Shown: positions 23,991-32,599 of the stretch, in pieces
Numbering within the stretch: position 1 is the stretch's first letter
Layout: each line of letters starts with the position of its first letter
Source of the DNA: an uncultured Flavobacteriaceae bacterium
GTDB lineage: Bacteria; Bacteroidota; Bacteroidia; Flavobacteriales; Flavobacteriaceae
Direction of reading: 5' to 3'
DNA: 33,070 bases
NCBI GenBank assembly: GCA_937901915.1
Contig: CALGUD010000114.1
Location: forward strand, 1-33,070
Position numbers and translations under genes: made by a program
Notes under the pieces: model-generated
Database searches by the model: none
What the model was told of the DNA's origin: nothing
What the model saw: the letters and a program-made list of their open reading frames with translations, nothing else

Positions 23991-24056
23991 AAAAAAATAG
24001 TACGTAATATTGTATAAACTTGTCTTAATTTAATTAATATAAAAACAAAAAAATAA

Positions 24057-24064
24057 TAACTTTG
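24057..24064 (+). promoter_or_regulatory. -7 box for rsfS
   Basis: TAACTTTG matches TAnnTTTG and lies 19 bases before the rsfS ATG. No -33 element is seen at normal spacing. It may drive the whole rsfS-to-ACBP run. Confidence 0.45.
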
Positions 24065-24083
24065 CGTAAAATAAATAAATTTA

Positions 24084-24455
24084 ATGGCAAAAACGAAAAG
24101 TAGCACAGATCAGTTAATAACATTTATCTTAAAAGGGATTGAAGAAGTTAAAGGAAAGGATATAAATATTTTAGATTTAAGAGATATTGAAAATACTGTT
24201 TGTGAATACTTTATAATCTGTAATGGTACCTCCAACACACAGGTTAATGCCATAGTCAATTCAATCCAGAAAATTGTCAGCAGGGAAATCAAGGATAAAC
24301 CATGGCACGTAGAAGGAACTGAAAATGCCGAATGGGTGTTAATGGATTATGTTAACGTCGTTGTGCATGTATTTCAGAAACACATACGTGAATACTATGA
24401 CATTGAAGGATTGTGGGGGGATGCAGTAGTCACAACAATAGCAGAAACTAATTAA
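24084..24455 (+). CDS. rsfS: Ribosome silencing factor
   Basis: This 123-residue protein is typical of RsfS (Iojap): DLRDIENTVCEYFIICNGTSNTQVNAI, then the PWHVEGTENAEWVLMDYVNVVVHVF segment. RsfS binds uL14 on the large ribosomal subunit and stops it joining the small subunit when nutrients are short. It opens a same-direction run with ftsH after 22 nt. Confidence 0.95.
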   Translation: MAKTKSSTDQLITFILKGIEEVKGKDINILDLRDIENTVCEYFIICNGTSNTQVNAIVNSIQKIVSREIKDKPWHVEGTENAEWVLMDYVNVVVHVFQKHIREYYDIEGLWGDAVVTTIAETN

Positions 24456-24477
24456 TTTTTAAGAAAGGAAAAATTTA

Positions 24478-26427
24478 ATGAATAAAGATAATAACCCAAA
24501 TACTAAAAAACCTAAATTTAGTTCGTATTGGATTTACGCAATAATTTTATTGTTTATCATAGGCATTCAACTGTTTTCAGGTGACAACAGTTGGCAGAAC
24601 TCGCCTAATATTACACCTTCAGAACTTCAAAATTACCTGAAGGATGGCGATGTTAGTAAAATTCAAATAATAACAAACACACGGCAAGCTAAAGTTTTTC
24701 TTACTGAAGAAGCTAAAGCAAAAGATATTCATAAAACAGCAGAGACAAAATCTTTTTTATCAACATCTTCAGAAGTTCCACAGTATAAATTAAAGTTTGG
24801 CGACCTTCAGAATTTTGAAAATGAAGTAAGCACAACTATTGAAACCAATAACCTGGATACTTCAGTAGAATTTGAGCAAGAATCCAGCCTTTTTGGTGAT
24901 TTACTCATTAATTTACTGCCGTTTGTACTCATCATTGCTATATGGATCTTCCTGATGCGGAGAATTTCTGGCGGTGGTGCCGGTGGCGGTGGCGGCCAGA
25001 TCTTTAATATAGGTAAATCCAAAGCTCGCTTATTTGATGAAAAAACAGATATAAAAGTATCTTTTAAAGATGTTGCAGGATTAGAAGGTGCTAAAGAGGA
25101 GGTACAGGAAATTGTTGATTTTCTTAAACATCCGGATAAATATACCTCACTGGGTGGTAAAATACCTAAAGGGGCCCTTTTAATTGGTTCACCGGGTACA
25201 GGTAAAACATTACTTGCAAAAGCTGTTGCAGGTGAAGCGAAAGTCCCTTTCTTTTCTCTTTCAGGTTCGGATTTTGTTGAAATGTTTGTGGGTGTAGGTG
25301 CATCACGGGTGCGTGACTTGTTTAAACAGGCAAAAGATAAATCACCTTCTATCATCTTTATTGATGAAATTGATGCAATTGGACGCGCAAGGGGAAAAAA
25401 TAACTTTACGGGCAGTAATGATGAACGTGAAAATACGTTAAATCAACTGCTAACAGAAATGGATGGTTTTGGAACCAATACAAATGTAATTGTACTGGCC
25501 GCTACAAACCGTGCAGACATATTAGACAAGGCTTTGATGCGTGCCGGCCGTTTTGACAGGCAGATTTTTGTAGACCTTCCTGATGTCAGGGAACGTAAAG
25601 AAATATTTGAAGTGCATTTAAGGCCAATTAAAACCTCAGAAGCACTGGATATGGAGTTTTTAGCAAAACAGACTCCGGGGTTTTCAGGTGCTGACATTGC
25701 AAATGTTTGTAATGAAGCCGCTTTAATAGCTGCGAGAAATGGTAAAAAGGCAGTAGATAAACAAGACTTTTTAGATGCAGTTGACAGAATTGTAGGCGGA
25801 TTGGAAAAGAAAAATAAAATTGTAACCCTTACTGAAAAGAAAACCATCGCTTTTCATGAAGCTGGCCATGCTACTGTAAGCTGGATGTTAGAACATGCTG
25901 CTCCACTGGTAAAAGTTACAATTGTACCCAGAGGACAAAGTCTTGGCGCTGCCTGGTACTTACCTGAAGAAAGATTGATAGTTCGGGAAGAACAAATGGC
26001 AGATGAAATGTGCGCCACGCTTGGAGGAAGAGCAGCAGAGCAGGTGATTTTCGGAAAAATATCAACAGGTGCTTTAAATGACCTGGAAAAAATAACTAAA
26101 CAGGCTCGGGCAATGGTAACCATATATGGTTTAAACAGCAAAATTGGAAACATCACATATTATGACTCTTCGGGTCAGAATGATTATAATTTTTCTAAAC
26201 CATATAGTGAAGAAACTGCGAGGACTATAGATAAAGAAATCTCTGCCATTATTGAAAAACAGTACGCAAGAGCAATAGATATCCTTAATGAGAACAAGGA
26301 TAAACTTACTGAATTGGCTGAACGCCTTTTGGAAAAAGAGGTTATTTTTAAAGATGATCTTGAAAGAATATTTGGGAAAAGACCTTATGAAAAAGATACA
26401 TTACAGCCTGGTTCCCCTAAACTATAA
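24478..26427 (+). CDS. ftsH: ATP-dependent zinc metalloprotease FtsH
   Basis: This 649-residue protein has two membrane segments (about 18-36 and 140-160) flanking a periplasmic domain. After a glycine-rich linker comes the AAA+ domain with Walker A GSPGTGKT at 237-244, Walker B IIFIDEID, and the second region of homology. The protease domain has the zinc site HEAGH at 460-464. FtsH is a membrane-bound hexamer that degrades membrane and regulatory proteins. All key residues are present and the length is normal. Confidence 0.97.
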   Translation: MNKDNNPNTKKPKFSSYWIYAIILLFIIGIQLFSGDNSWQNSPNITPSELQNYLKDGDVSKIQIITNTRQAKVFLTEEAKAKDIHKTAETKSFLSTSSEVPQYKLKFGDLQNFENEVSTTIETNNLDTSVEFEQESSLFGDLLINLLPFVLIIAIWIFLMRRISGGGAGGGGGQIFNIGKSKARLFDEKTDIKVSFKDVAGLEGAKEEVQEIVDFLKHPDKYTSLGGKIPKGALLIGSPGTGKTLLAKAVAGEAKVPFFSLSGSDFVEMFVGVGASRVRDLFKQAKDKSPSIIFIDEIDAIGRARGKNNFTGSNDERENTLNQLLTEMDGFGTNTNVIVLAATNRADILDKALMRAGRFDRQIFVDLPDVRERKEIFEVHLRPIKTSEALDMEFLAKQTPGFSGADIANVCNEAALIAARNGKKAVDKQDFLDAVDRIVGGLEKKNKIVTLTEKKTIAFHEAGHATVSWMLEHAAPLVKVTIVPRGQSLGAAWYLPEERLIVREEQMADEMCATLGGRAAEQVIFGKISTGALNDLEKITKQARAMVTIYGLNSKIGNITYYDSSGQNDYNFSKPYSEETARTIDKEISAIIEKQYARAIDILNENKDKLTELAERLLEKEVIFKDDLERIFGKRPYEKDTLQPGSPKL

Positions 26428-26526
26428 ATGTTATTAAAAAACTCATATACTGATCGTTTTTTAATAAATTTACAGATAGGAAAGCAAATATTAATAGCCC
26501 CTGAAGATATAAATGAGTTTATTTAA
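26428..26526 (+). CDS. Possible small ORF between ftsH and the LUD gene
   Basis: A 32-codon ATG frame begins immediately after the ftsH stop and overlaps the start of the LUD gene by 14 nt. It might couple translation of the two genes, or may be chance. I have no homology support. Confidence 0.15.
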   Translation: MLLKNSYTDRFLINLQIGKQILIAPEDINEFI

Positions 26527-27112
26527 AAAAATTTTCGGTATAAAAAGCGATGTTTCCGGTAAAAAGGAACAACGTGGAAAATTTATGCCTGACATCAAAT
26601 TACCCATTGATGAAAAATTTACAATAAACTTTAAACGTAACGGAGGTAAATTTCTTTATTGTGAATCCATTAAAGAAGTTAAAGAATGTTTCGGCAGTAT
26701 TCTGGAAGAAAATGAATGGTATGGACAGAAAGCGGGGTGTTTTGATCCCGACCTTCAGGAAACTTTCAATGAATTTGAACTCGAGTTTTCTACCCGTGTT
26801 ACAGATTGTGTTTTTTTCCTGTCAACTTGCGAAAATTTAGTTGCCGATAATGGGGCTATCCTTATATCTTCCAACCAAATAAAAGAAGAAAAGTTACAAA
26901 GTTTGCCCGACAGTCTTATAGTTTTTGCCAAAACAAGTCAGTTAGTGAATACCATTGGTGAAGGCTTAAGAGGTATAAAAAGTAAAAACAGAAGTAAAAT
27001 CCCGTCTAATATTACAACAATTAAACATTTTAATGTGCTGGAAGAAAAAGACTTCCTGTCTTACGGAACCAGTTCAAAAAATTTGTATCTATTGCTTCTT
27101 GAAGATTTATAA
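26513..27112 (+). CDS. LUD-domain protein (LutC-related)
   Basis: This 199-residue protein has the LUD pattern (PF02589), with TRVTDCVFFLSTCENLVADN followed by GAILISSNQI, a variant of the adenine/phosphate-site segment. LUD proteins such as LutC take part in lactate oxidation. The single-gene form between ftsH and cdsA is found in Bacteroidota and its role is not known. It is 85 nt after ftsH and 58 nt before cdsA. Confidence 0.8.
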   Translation: MSLFKKIFGIKSDVSGKKEQRGKFMPDIKLPIDEKFTINFKRNGGKFLYCESIKEVKECFGSILEENEWYGQKAGCFDPDLQETFNEFELEFSTRVTDCVFFLSTCENLVADNGAILISSNQIKEEKLQSLPDSLIVFAKTSQLVNTIGEGLRGIKSKNRSKIPSNITTIKHFNVLEEKDFLSYGTSSKNLYLLLLEDL

Positions 27113-27170
27113 AATAAAACGAGTATCAATAATCTAATAATATATCAGGCGAGTATAAAATTTTAAGTGT

Positions 27171-27992
27171 GTGAAAGAATTTTTCAAGCGATCTATTACC
27201 GGAATTTTATATGTGTTCTTACTGCTATCAGCAGTTTTTTTAAGTACAGATACCTTTGATTTTTTATTTCTAGTATTTGGACTCATTTGTATATATGAGT
27301 TAAAAAAAATAATAAAGCTTAGCGGCTACTACATTTTTATTGCATTTTTGGCTTTGTGGTGGGTTTACATTTACTTATTGGCCGATTTAGCACCGGAAAT
27401 GATAAAAACAATAACTGCCGTTCTATTATTTATTACACTAACAGTAGATCTATATCTTATTGTAAATTTGTTCAAAGACGGTATTAAAAGAGACACCAAT
27501 GCACGGAAAATATTTATTTCCCTTTTTTATGTAGGTGGAGGCGTTATTTTTCTTACTATGATACCCTATCAGGAAACTTATTTTGCTAAATTTTTAATTA
27601 TCGGTATTTTTTTACTAATATGGATAAATGATTCATTTGCTTATGTGGTGGGTAAAAGTATTGGCAAAACCAAGCTTTATGAAAAAATTTCTCCCAAAAA
27701 AACTGTGGAGGGGTTCATTGGGGGGTTAGTTTTTTCAATGGTTGCGGCATACATACTTTCCCAATATAATAACGATTTAAATGATTTTCAATGGCTTATT
27801 TTAGCTTTTGTAGTGGTTATAACAGGTAGTTTAGGAGATTTAATAGAGTCAAAATTTAAAAGACAGGCAGGTGTAAAAGACAGCGGTGCTATTCTACCCG
27901 GCCATGGTGGGTTACTGGATAGACTTGACAGCCTTATTTTTGCCGCCCCCTTTGCGTATTTAACAGTCCAAATATTTAATTATGTTTCATAA
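27171..27992 (+). CDS. cdsA: Phosphatidate cytidylyltransferase
   Basis: This 273-residue membrane protein has about eight helices. The C-terminal CDP-alcohol signature is clear: DLIESKFKRQAGVKDSG, then LPGHGGLLDRLDS. It makes CDP-diacylglycerol from phosphatidate and CTP, the common precursor of bacterial phospholipids. The start codon is GTG at 27171; the frame has a stop 15 nt upstream and no earlier ATG. It overlaps psd by 11 nt. Confidence 0.95.
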   Translation: MKEFFKRSITGILYVFLLLSAVFLSTDTFDFLFLVFGLICIYELKKIIKLSGYYIFIAFLALWWVYIYLLADLAPEMIKTITAVLLFITLTVDLYLIVNLFKDGIKRDTNARKIFISLFYVGGGVIFLTMIPYQETYFAKFLIIGIFLLIWINDSFAYVVGKSIGKTKLYEKISPKKTVEGFIGGLVFSMVAAYILSQYNNDLNDFQWLILAFVVVITGSLGDLIESKFKRQAGVKDSGAILPGHGGLLDRLDSLIFAAPFAYLTVQIFNYVS

Positions 27993-28638
27993 AGAAGGAT
28001 ATAAGATCATTGTCATCTTTTTTATTATTACAGCTGCCATTGTCATAATTGCAGATTACTTTATCCCTGTAAGTTGGATCAGGATCTTATTGCAGGTAAC
28101 TGCGCTGGTTTTACTTGTTTTGATTCTTCAGTTTTTTAGAAACCCAAAACGTATAACAGGAGTAGATGATAATACTATTATTGCCCCTGTAGACGGCAAA
28201 GTAGTTGTTATAGAAGAAGTTTTTGAAAAAGAGTATTTTAAAGATAAGCGTATCCAGATTTCTATATTCATGTCTCCTATAAATGTGCATGTAACACGGT
28301 ATCCTCTTAGCGGTATAATTAAATTCAGTAAATACCATCCCGGAAAATACCTGGTTGCATGGCATCCTAAAGCATCTGAAGAAAATGAACGGACAACGGT
28401 AGTGATCGAAAATGAAACCTATGGAGAAGTTTTATACAGACAAATTGCCGGAGCTCTAGCAAAGCGGATTGTAAATTACGCAAAGATAGACATGGAGGTA
28501 GTTCAGGGTACTGATGCCGGTTTTATAAAATTTGGGTCAAGAGTAGATGTTTTTCTACCTTTGGATACAAAGATTAATGTAAAGTTACATCAAAAGGTTA
28601 AAGGTGGTATTGATATAATAGCCCGCATAAATGACTAG
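27982..28638 (+). CDS. psd: Phosphatidylserine decarboxylase (short type)
   Basis: This 218-residue protein has an N-terminal membrane segment and the decarboxylase core: VDGKVVVIEEV, FMSPINVHVTRYPLSG and the autocleavage site in IKFGSRVDVFLP. There, self-processing at Gly-Ser would create the pyruvoyl group on the Ser. The enzyme converts phosphatidylserine to phosphatidylethanolamine. It overlaps cdsA by 11 nt and the ACBP gene by 8 nt, which suggests tight coupling. Confidence 0.92.
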   Translation: MFHKEGYKIIVIFFIITAAIVIIADYFIPVSWIRILLQVTALVLLVLILQFFRNPKRITGVDDNTIIAPVDGKVVVIEEVFEKEYFKDKRIQISIFMSPINVHVTRYPLSGIIKFSKYHPGKYLVAWHPKASEENERTTVVIENETYGEVLYRQIAGALAKRIVNYAKIDMEVVQGTDAGFIKFGSRVDVFLPLDTKINVKLHQKVKGGIDIIARIND

Positions 28639-28921
28639 TGAAGAATTAGATAAATTATTTGTAAAGGCAGTTGAGGTTGTTAATAGCTATACAGAGCCAT
28701 TACCTGCAGATTACCTCTTAAACCTGTATGCACATTATAAAAAAGCAACTCAAAATAATGAACCCCCACGGAGTAAGAAACCAATAATTAATGCATTTAA
28801 AGCTAATGCACTGTTCCAGGCCAAAGAACTGTCCGAACAGGAAGCCAAAAAAGGCTATATAAGACTTGTAAATAATTATTTTAAAACAAATTTTGGTGGC
28901 TTTACAGACGAACAAGGTTAG
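28631..28921 (+). CDS. Acyl-CoA-binding protein
   Basis: This 96-residue protein has the ACBP layout: helix 1, LPADYLLNLYAHYKKATQNN, then FKANALFQAKELSEQEAKKGYIRLV. ACBPs carry long-chain acyl-CoA esters. They are well known in eukaryotes and occur in some Flavobacteriia. It overlaps psd by 8 nt, so a lipid-synthesis role fits the neighbourhood. Confidence 0.88.
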   Translation: MTSEELDKLFVKAVEVVNSYTEPLPADYLLNLYAHYKKATQNNEPPRSKKPIINAFKANALFQAKELSEQEAKKGYIRLVNNYFKTNFGGFTDEQG

Positions 28922-28981
28922 TTATCTCCAAAATTTTACCACCCACCTAATTAAAAAAGTGTATTACTAAATCAAACTATA

Positions 28982-31612
28982 CTACTTTAATCCCCTCAAA
29001 CTCTCTTTTATAGTTTCAATTTTGGCCAAAGCATCGGCCTCTTTTTTCTTTTCAATAGCTACTACCTGCTCAGGAGCACTATTTACAAAACGTTCGTTGG
29101 ATAGTTTCTTCCGAACTGATTGCAAAAAACCTTCAGTATATTTTAATTCAGCTTCAAGTTTTGTGATTTCAGCATCCACATCAATGGTACCTTCAACCGG
29201 AATAAAATATTCATTTGATTTTACTCTGAAAGACATGGATCCTTCAGCTTTATCGTTTACATAAGATATGTTTTCTATATTTCCTAACTTTTTTATTACG
29301 CAGTCAAAAATATCGGCCACCTTATCATTATTAATAACAGAAAGATTTAGTGCCTCTTTGTTAGGAATGTTTTTTTCTTTCCTAATTGTCCGTATCCCTG
29401 AAATAACTTCTGCTGCAAAATCAAATTCATTAAGTATAGTGGGGTTTACTTCTTTAAATTCCGGCCATTCAGCAATAATTAATGCTTTATTAGTTGGGCG
29501 TTCTTCTATATGGTGCCAAATCTCTTCTGTAAGAAAAGGCATAAATGGATGAAGAAGTTTTAAGTTATTTTCAAAAATTGAAATGACCAAAGTATAGGTT
29601 TTTGCATCTATTGGCTGCTGATAGGCAGGTTTAACCATTTCCAATAACCATGAACAAAAATCATCCCAAACCAGTTTATAGGTAGACATCAAGGCATCAG
29701 AAATCCGGTATTTTTCATAATGATCTTCAATTTCTGATAATACCTGTTGAAACTTCGATTCATACCATTCACCAGCTATTTTAGCGGTTTCAGGTTGTTC
29801 AATTTTCTCAGATATCTCCCATCCTTTTACCAAACGAAAAGCATTCCATATTTTATTGGCAAAAGCACCTCCCTGTTTGCAAAGGTCTTCATCAAACATA
29901 AGGTCATTTCCTGCAGGTGAACTCAATAACATCCCTACCCTCACTCCATCGGCCCCATATTTTTTAATTAAATCTAACGGATCTGGTGAATTTCCCAGAG
30001 ATTTAGACATTTTTCGACGGAGTTTATCCCTAACAATCCCGGTGAGATATACATTTTTAAAAGGTTTATCACCTCTGTATTCGTATCCGGCAATAATCAT
30101 CCGTGCTACCCAAAAAAACAATATTTCCGGTGCAGTAACCAAATCATTTGTAGGGTAGTAATAATTTACTTCTTTGTTATCCGGTTCAAGAATACCTCCA
30201 AAAACACTTATTGGCCAAAGCCATGATGAAAACCAGGTATCCAGTGCATCAACATCCTGTGTTAGATCAGCATCTTTTAAATCAGAGTTGCCTGATTTTT
30301 CCCGGGCTGACACAAGTGCTTCTGCCCTACTTTCAGCAACCACAAAATCATCATTACCATTCCCATAATAATAAGCAGGTATCTGATGTCCCCACCATAA
30401 CTGACGTGAAATATTCCAGTCGCGTACATTCTCCATCCAGTGTTTGTAAGTATTTACGAACTTATCCGGTACAAGATTAATATCATGGTTCAAAACTGCA
30501 TCTAATGCCGGCTTTGACAGTTCCTTCATTTTTAAAAACCACTGATCAGAAAGTCTAGGTTCTATAACTGCTCCTGTGCGCTCTGAAGTACCTACTTTAT
30601 GAAGATGTGTTTCTGTTTTAATTAAAAAACCTTTTTCTTCCAATTCCCGTACAATTTCTTTACGCACAGTAAAACGGTCTTTACCCTCATATTGTAAACC
30701 ATATGCATTCAGCGTAGCATCATCATTAAAAATATCAATAATTTCAAGATTATGCCTATCACCCAGTTCTTTATCATTAATATCATGGGCTGGTGTAACT
30801 TTTAAACAACCGGTACCAAACTCCGGGTCCACATATTCATCTTCAATAATGGGAATAACTCGGTTGCAAAGTGGAACTATGGCTTTTTTTCCTTTTAATT
30901 GGCTATAACGCTCATCATTGGGATTAATACAAATAGCAGTATCGCCTAATATAGTCTCAGGGCGGGTAGTTGCTATAATCACTTTTTCATCACTATCCAC
31001 AATTGGATATGTGAGATAATACAAAAGTCCTTGTTTTTCTTCATGATTCACTTCTTCATCAGACAAGGTGGTCTTTGCTTCCGGATCCCAGTTAACCATC
31101 CGGTATCCACGATATATATAACCTTTGTTAAAAAGATCAACAAAAACTTTAACAACAGAAGCCGACATATCGTCATCCATCGTAAACTTTGTGCGTTCCC
31201 AGTCGCATGAACAACCAAGCTTTTTTAATTGTTCCAAAATAATGCCACCATGCTTATGTGTCCATTCCCATGCATGGGAAAGGAACTCATCTCTGGTTAG
31301 GTCAGATTTATTAATACCGGCTTCTTTAAGTTTGGCTACCACTTTAGCTTCAGTGGCAATTGATGCATGATCTGTACCTGGTACCCAGCATGCATTCATT
31401 CCTTTTAAACGTGCCCTACGTATTAAAACATCCTGAATGGTATTGTTTAACATATGTCCCATATGCAAAACCCCGGTCACATTCGGAGGAGGAATTACTA
31501 TGGTGTAAGGCTCTCTTTCATCGGGTTCTGAATGAAAATAATTATTCTTCATCCAGTAGTCATACCATTTATCTTCTACTAAATCTGCTTCGTATTTTGA
31601 TGGGATATTCAT
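28982..31612 (-). CDS. valS: Valyl-tRNA synthetase
   Basis: This 876-residue class I synthetase has the HIGH-type motif HMGH at 50-53 (PPPNVTGVLHMGH), the editing domain (TTRPETILGDTAI), KMSKS at 534-538, and a C-terminal coiled-coil (about 805-876) rich in Glu and Lys. It charges tRNA-Val. The length is normal for the family. It converges on the ACBP gene across a 60-bp gap and is divergent from the DUF1573 gene. Confidence 0.97.
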   Translation of the reverse strand: MNIPSKYEADLVEDKWYDYWMKNNYFHSEPDEREPYTIVIPPPNVTGVLHMGHMLNNTIQDVLIRRARLKGMNACWVPGTDHASIATEAKVVAKLKEAGINKSDLTRDEFLSHAWEWTHKHGGIILEQLKKLGCSCDWERTKFTMDDDMSASVVKVFVDLFNKGYIYRGYRMVNWDPEAKTTLSDEEVNHEEKQGLLYYLTYPIVDSDEKVIIATTRPETILGDTAICINPNDERYSQLKGKKAIVPLCNRVIPIIEDEYVDPEFGTGCLKVTPAHDINDKELGDRHNLEIIDIFNDDATLNAYGLQYEGKDRFTVRKEIVRELEEKGFLIKTETHLHKVGTSERTGAVIEPRLSDQWFLKMKELSKPALDAVLNHDINLVPDKFVNTYKHWMENVRDWNISRQLWWGHQIPAYYYGNGNDDFVVAESRAEALVSAREKSGNSDLKDADLTQDVDALDTWFSSWLWPISVFGGILEPDNKEVNYYYPTNDLVTAPEILFFWVARMIIAGYEYRGDKPFKNVYLTGIVRDKLRRKMSKSLGNSPDPLDLIKKYGADGVRVGMLLSSPAGNDLMFDEDLCKQGGAFANKIWNAFRLVKGWEISEKIEQPETAKIAGEWYESKFQQVLSEIEDHYEKYRISDALMSTYKLVWDDFCSWLLEMVKPAYQQPIDAKTYTLVISIFENNLKLLHPFMPFLTEEIWHHIEERPTNKALIIAEWPEFKEVNPTILNEFDFAAEVISGIRTIRKEKNIPNKEALNLSVINNDKVADIFDCVIKKLGNIENISYVNDKAEGSMSFRVKSNEYFIPVEGTIDVDAEITKLEAELKYTEGFLQSVRKKLSNERFVNSAPEQVVAIEKKKEADALAKIETIKESLRGLK

Positions 31613-31702
31613 TGTATTCTAATCCTTTTATAAATTTACAGTATTGAAAAAAACCTTTTTAACTTGTGTGTATGCAGTTTTTTTCTCACATTTGCTTCGT
31701 TG

Positions 31703-31731
31703 TTTGGAACACTTTTTGTATTATAGATTTG
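31703..31731 (+). promoter_or_regulatory. Promoter of the DUF1573 gene
   Basis: TTTG at 31703-31706, a 17-base gap and TAGATTTG at 31724-31731 form a complete Bacteroidota promoter. The 5' leader would be about 85-90 nt. Confidence 0.65.
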
Positions 31732-31739
31732 CAAAAGTA
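31732..31739 (-). promoter_or_regulatory. -7 box for valS
   Basis: CAAAAGTA on the plus strand reads TACTTTTG on the minus strand, a TAnnTTTG match. It directly abuts the plus-strand -7 box of the DUF1573 promoter. A CAAT (ATTG) 24 bases further is a poor -33 candidate. Confidence 0.45.
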
Positions 31740-31826
31740 GCTATATCTGTAAGATTATAAAAACAATTTTTATTTTGCAGTAAAGCTAAAAGGCTGTATT
31801 TTTACAAACACCTAAATTTTAATATC

Positions 31827-32219
31827 ATGAAAAAATTTGTACTACTTTTATTTATCGCAATGTTAGCTTTCTCTGTTAATGCACAGGATAAGTCAGCTAA
31901 AATTGAATTTAAGGCGACCGAAATAGATTATGGCGAAATTGAAAAAGGAAGCAATGGTATACGCGTTTTTCAATTCACTAACACAGGTAATGCCCCTTTA
32001 GTCATATCTAAAGTGCATTCCAGTTGTGGTTGTACTATACCTAAAAAACCTGAAGACCCGGTACTTCCTGGTGAAACTGGCGAGATTGAAGTGAAATATG
32101 ACACAAACCGCATAGGGCCTATCAGAAAGACTATAACCGTAGTTTCTAATGCTGATACACCAACTGTAGGTCTCAAAATAAAAGGAAAAATCCTGGATGG
32201 AAGTGAAAGTAGTAATTAA
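31827..32219 (+). CDS. DUF1573-domain exported protein
   Basis: This 130-residue protein has a signal peptide (cleavage near VNA|QD, about residue 19) and one DUF1573 immunoglobulin-like domain: FEFTNTGN-type segment (VFQFTNTGNAPLVISKV), the SSCGCT motif, and VKYDTNRIGPIRKTI. The family is common in Bacteroidota and its function is unknown; it is presumed to act in the periplasm. Confidence 0.92.
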   Translation: MKKFVLLLFIAMLAFSVNAQDKSAKIEFKATEIDYGEIEKGSNGIRVFQFTNTGNAPLVISKVHSSCGCTIPKKPEDPVLPGETGEIEVKYDTNRIGPIRKTITVVSNADTPTVGLKIKGKILDGSESSN

Positions 32220-32254
32220 TAAATCCGGACTAGAATAAATTAGTAACATATATT

Positions 32255-32287
32255 AAAACTCCATAATCAAGTTTATGGAGTTTTTTT
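32255..32287 (+). terminator. Rho-independent terminator after the DUF1573 gene
   Basis: AAAACTCCATAA (32255-32266) pairs with TTATGGAGTTTT (32273-32284) around a 6-base loop, and the T-run extends to 32287. Confidence 0.92.
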
Positions 32288-32393
32288 ATTTATCGTACCT
32301 CGTTCAAAGCTAAACAAACAGTATTTTCCTTTAGTTCGCCTTTATTTATCTTTGTTCAAACCCTATTCCTTTAGATTTGCAAGTCTAACATTT

Positions 32394-32594
32394 TTAATTT
32401 TTAAAAGAGACATTTTTTGGTACAATTAAACAATATCGTATAATTACCCCGAAATCTGATTTAAATGAAAGCTTTGCCCCGTTGACGATAACCGGTACAC
32501 CAATGCTATTTCCAGCCAACCTGAACTTATTAATTTCTAATTTTTGACCAGATGCCAATACAAATCTACTTTGGTCATGAAGAAATTCAATAAA
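32394..32594 (-). pseudogene. 3' remnant of an interrupted gene
   Basis: On the minus strand 66 codons read open to a TAA at 32394-32396. There is no ATG, and a TAG lies just upstream at 32595-32597. The translation (for example LASGQKLEINKFRLAGNSIG followed by VPVIVNGAKLSF) has normal amino-acid composition, unlike a chance frame. It looks like the C-terminal end of a larger protein whose front was cut off by the insertion sequence at its right. I do not recognise the family. Confidence 0.5.
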
Positions 32595-32599
32595 CTAAA

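Noticed and set aside
24807..26156. Minus-strand open frames opposite ftsH
   Set aside because: They are antisense to a fully conserved gene and have low-complexity serine- and isoleucine-rich content, so they are shadows.
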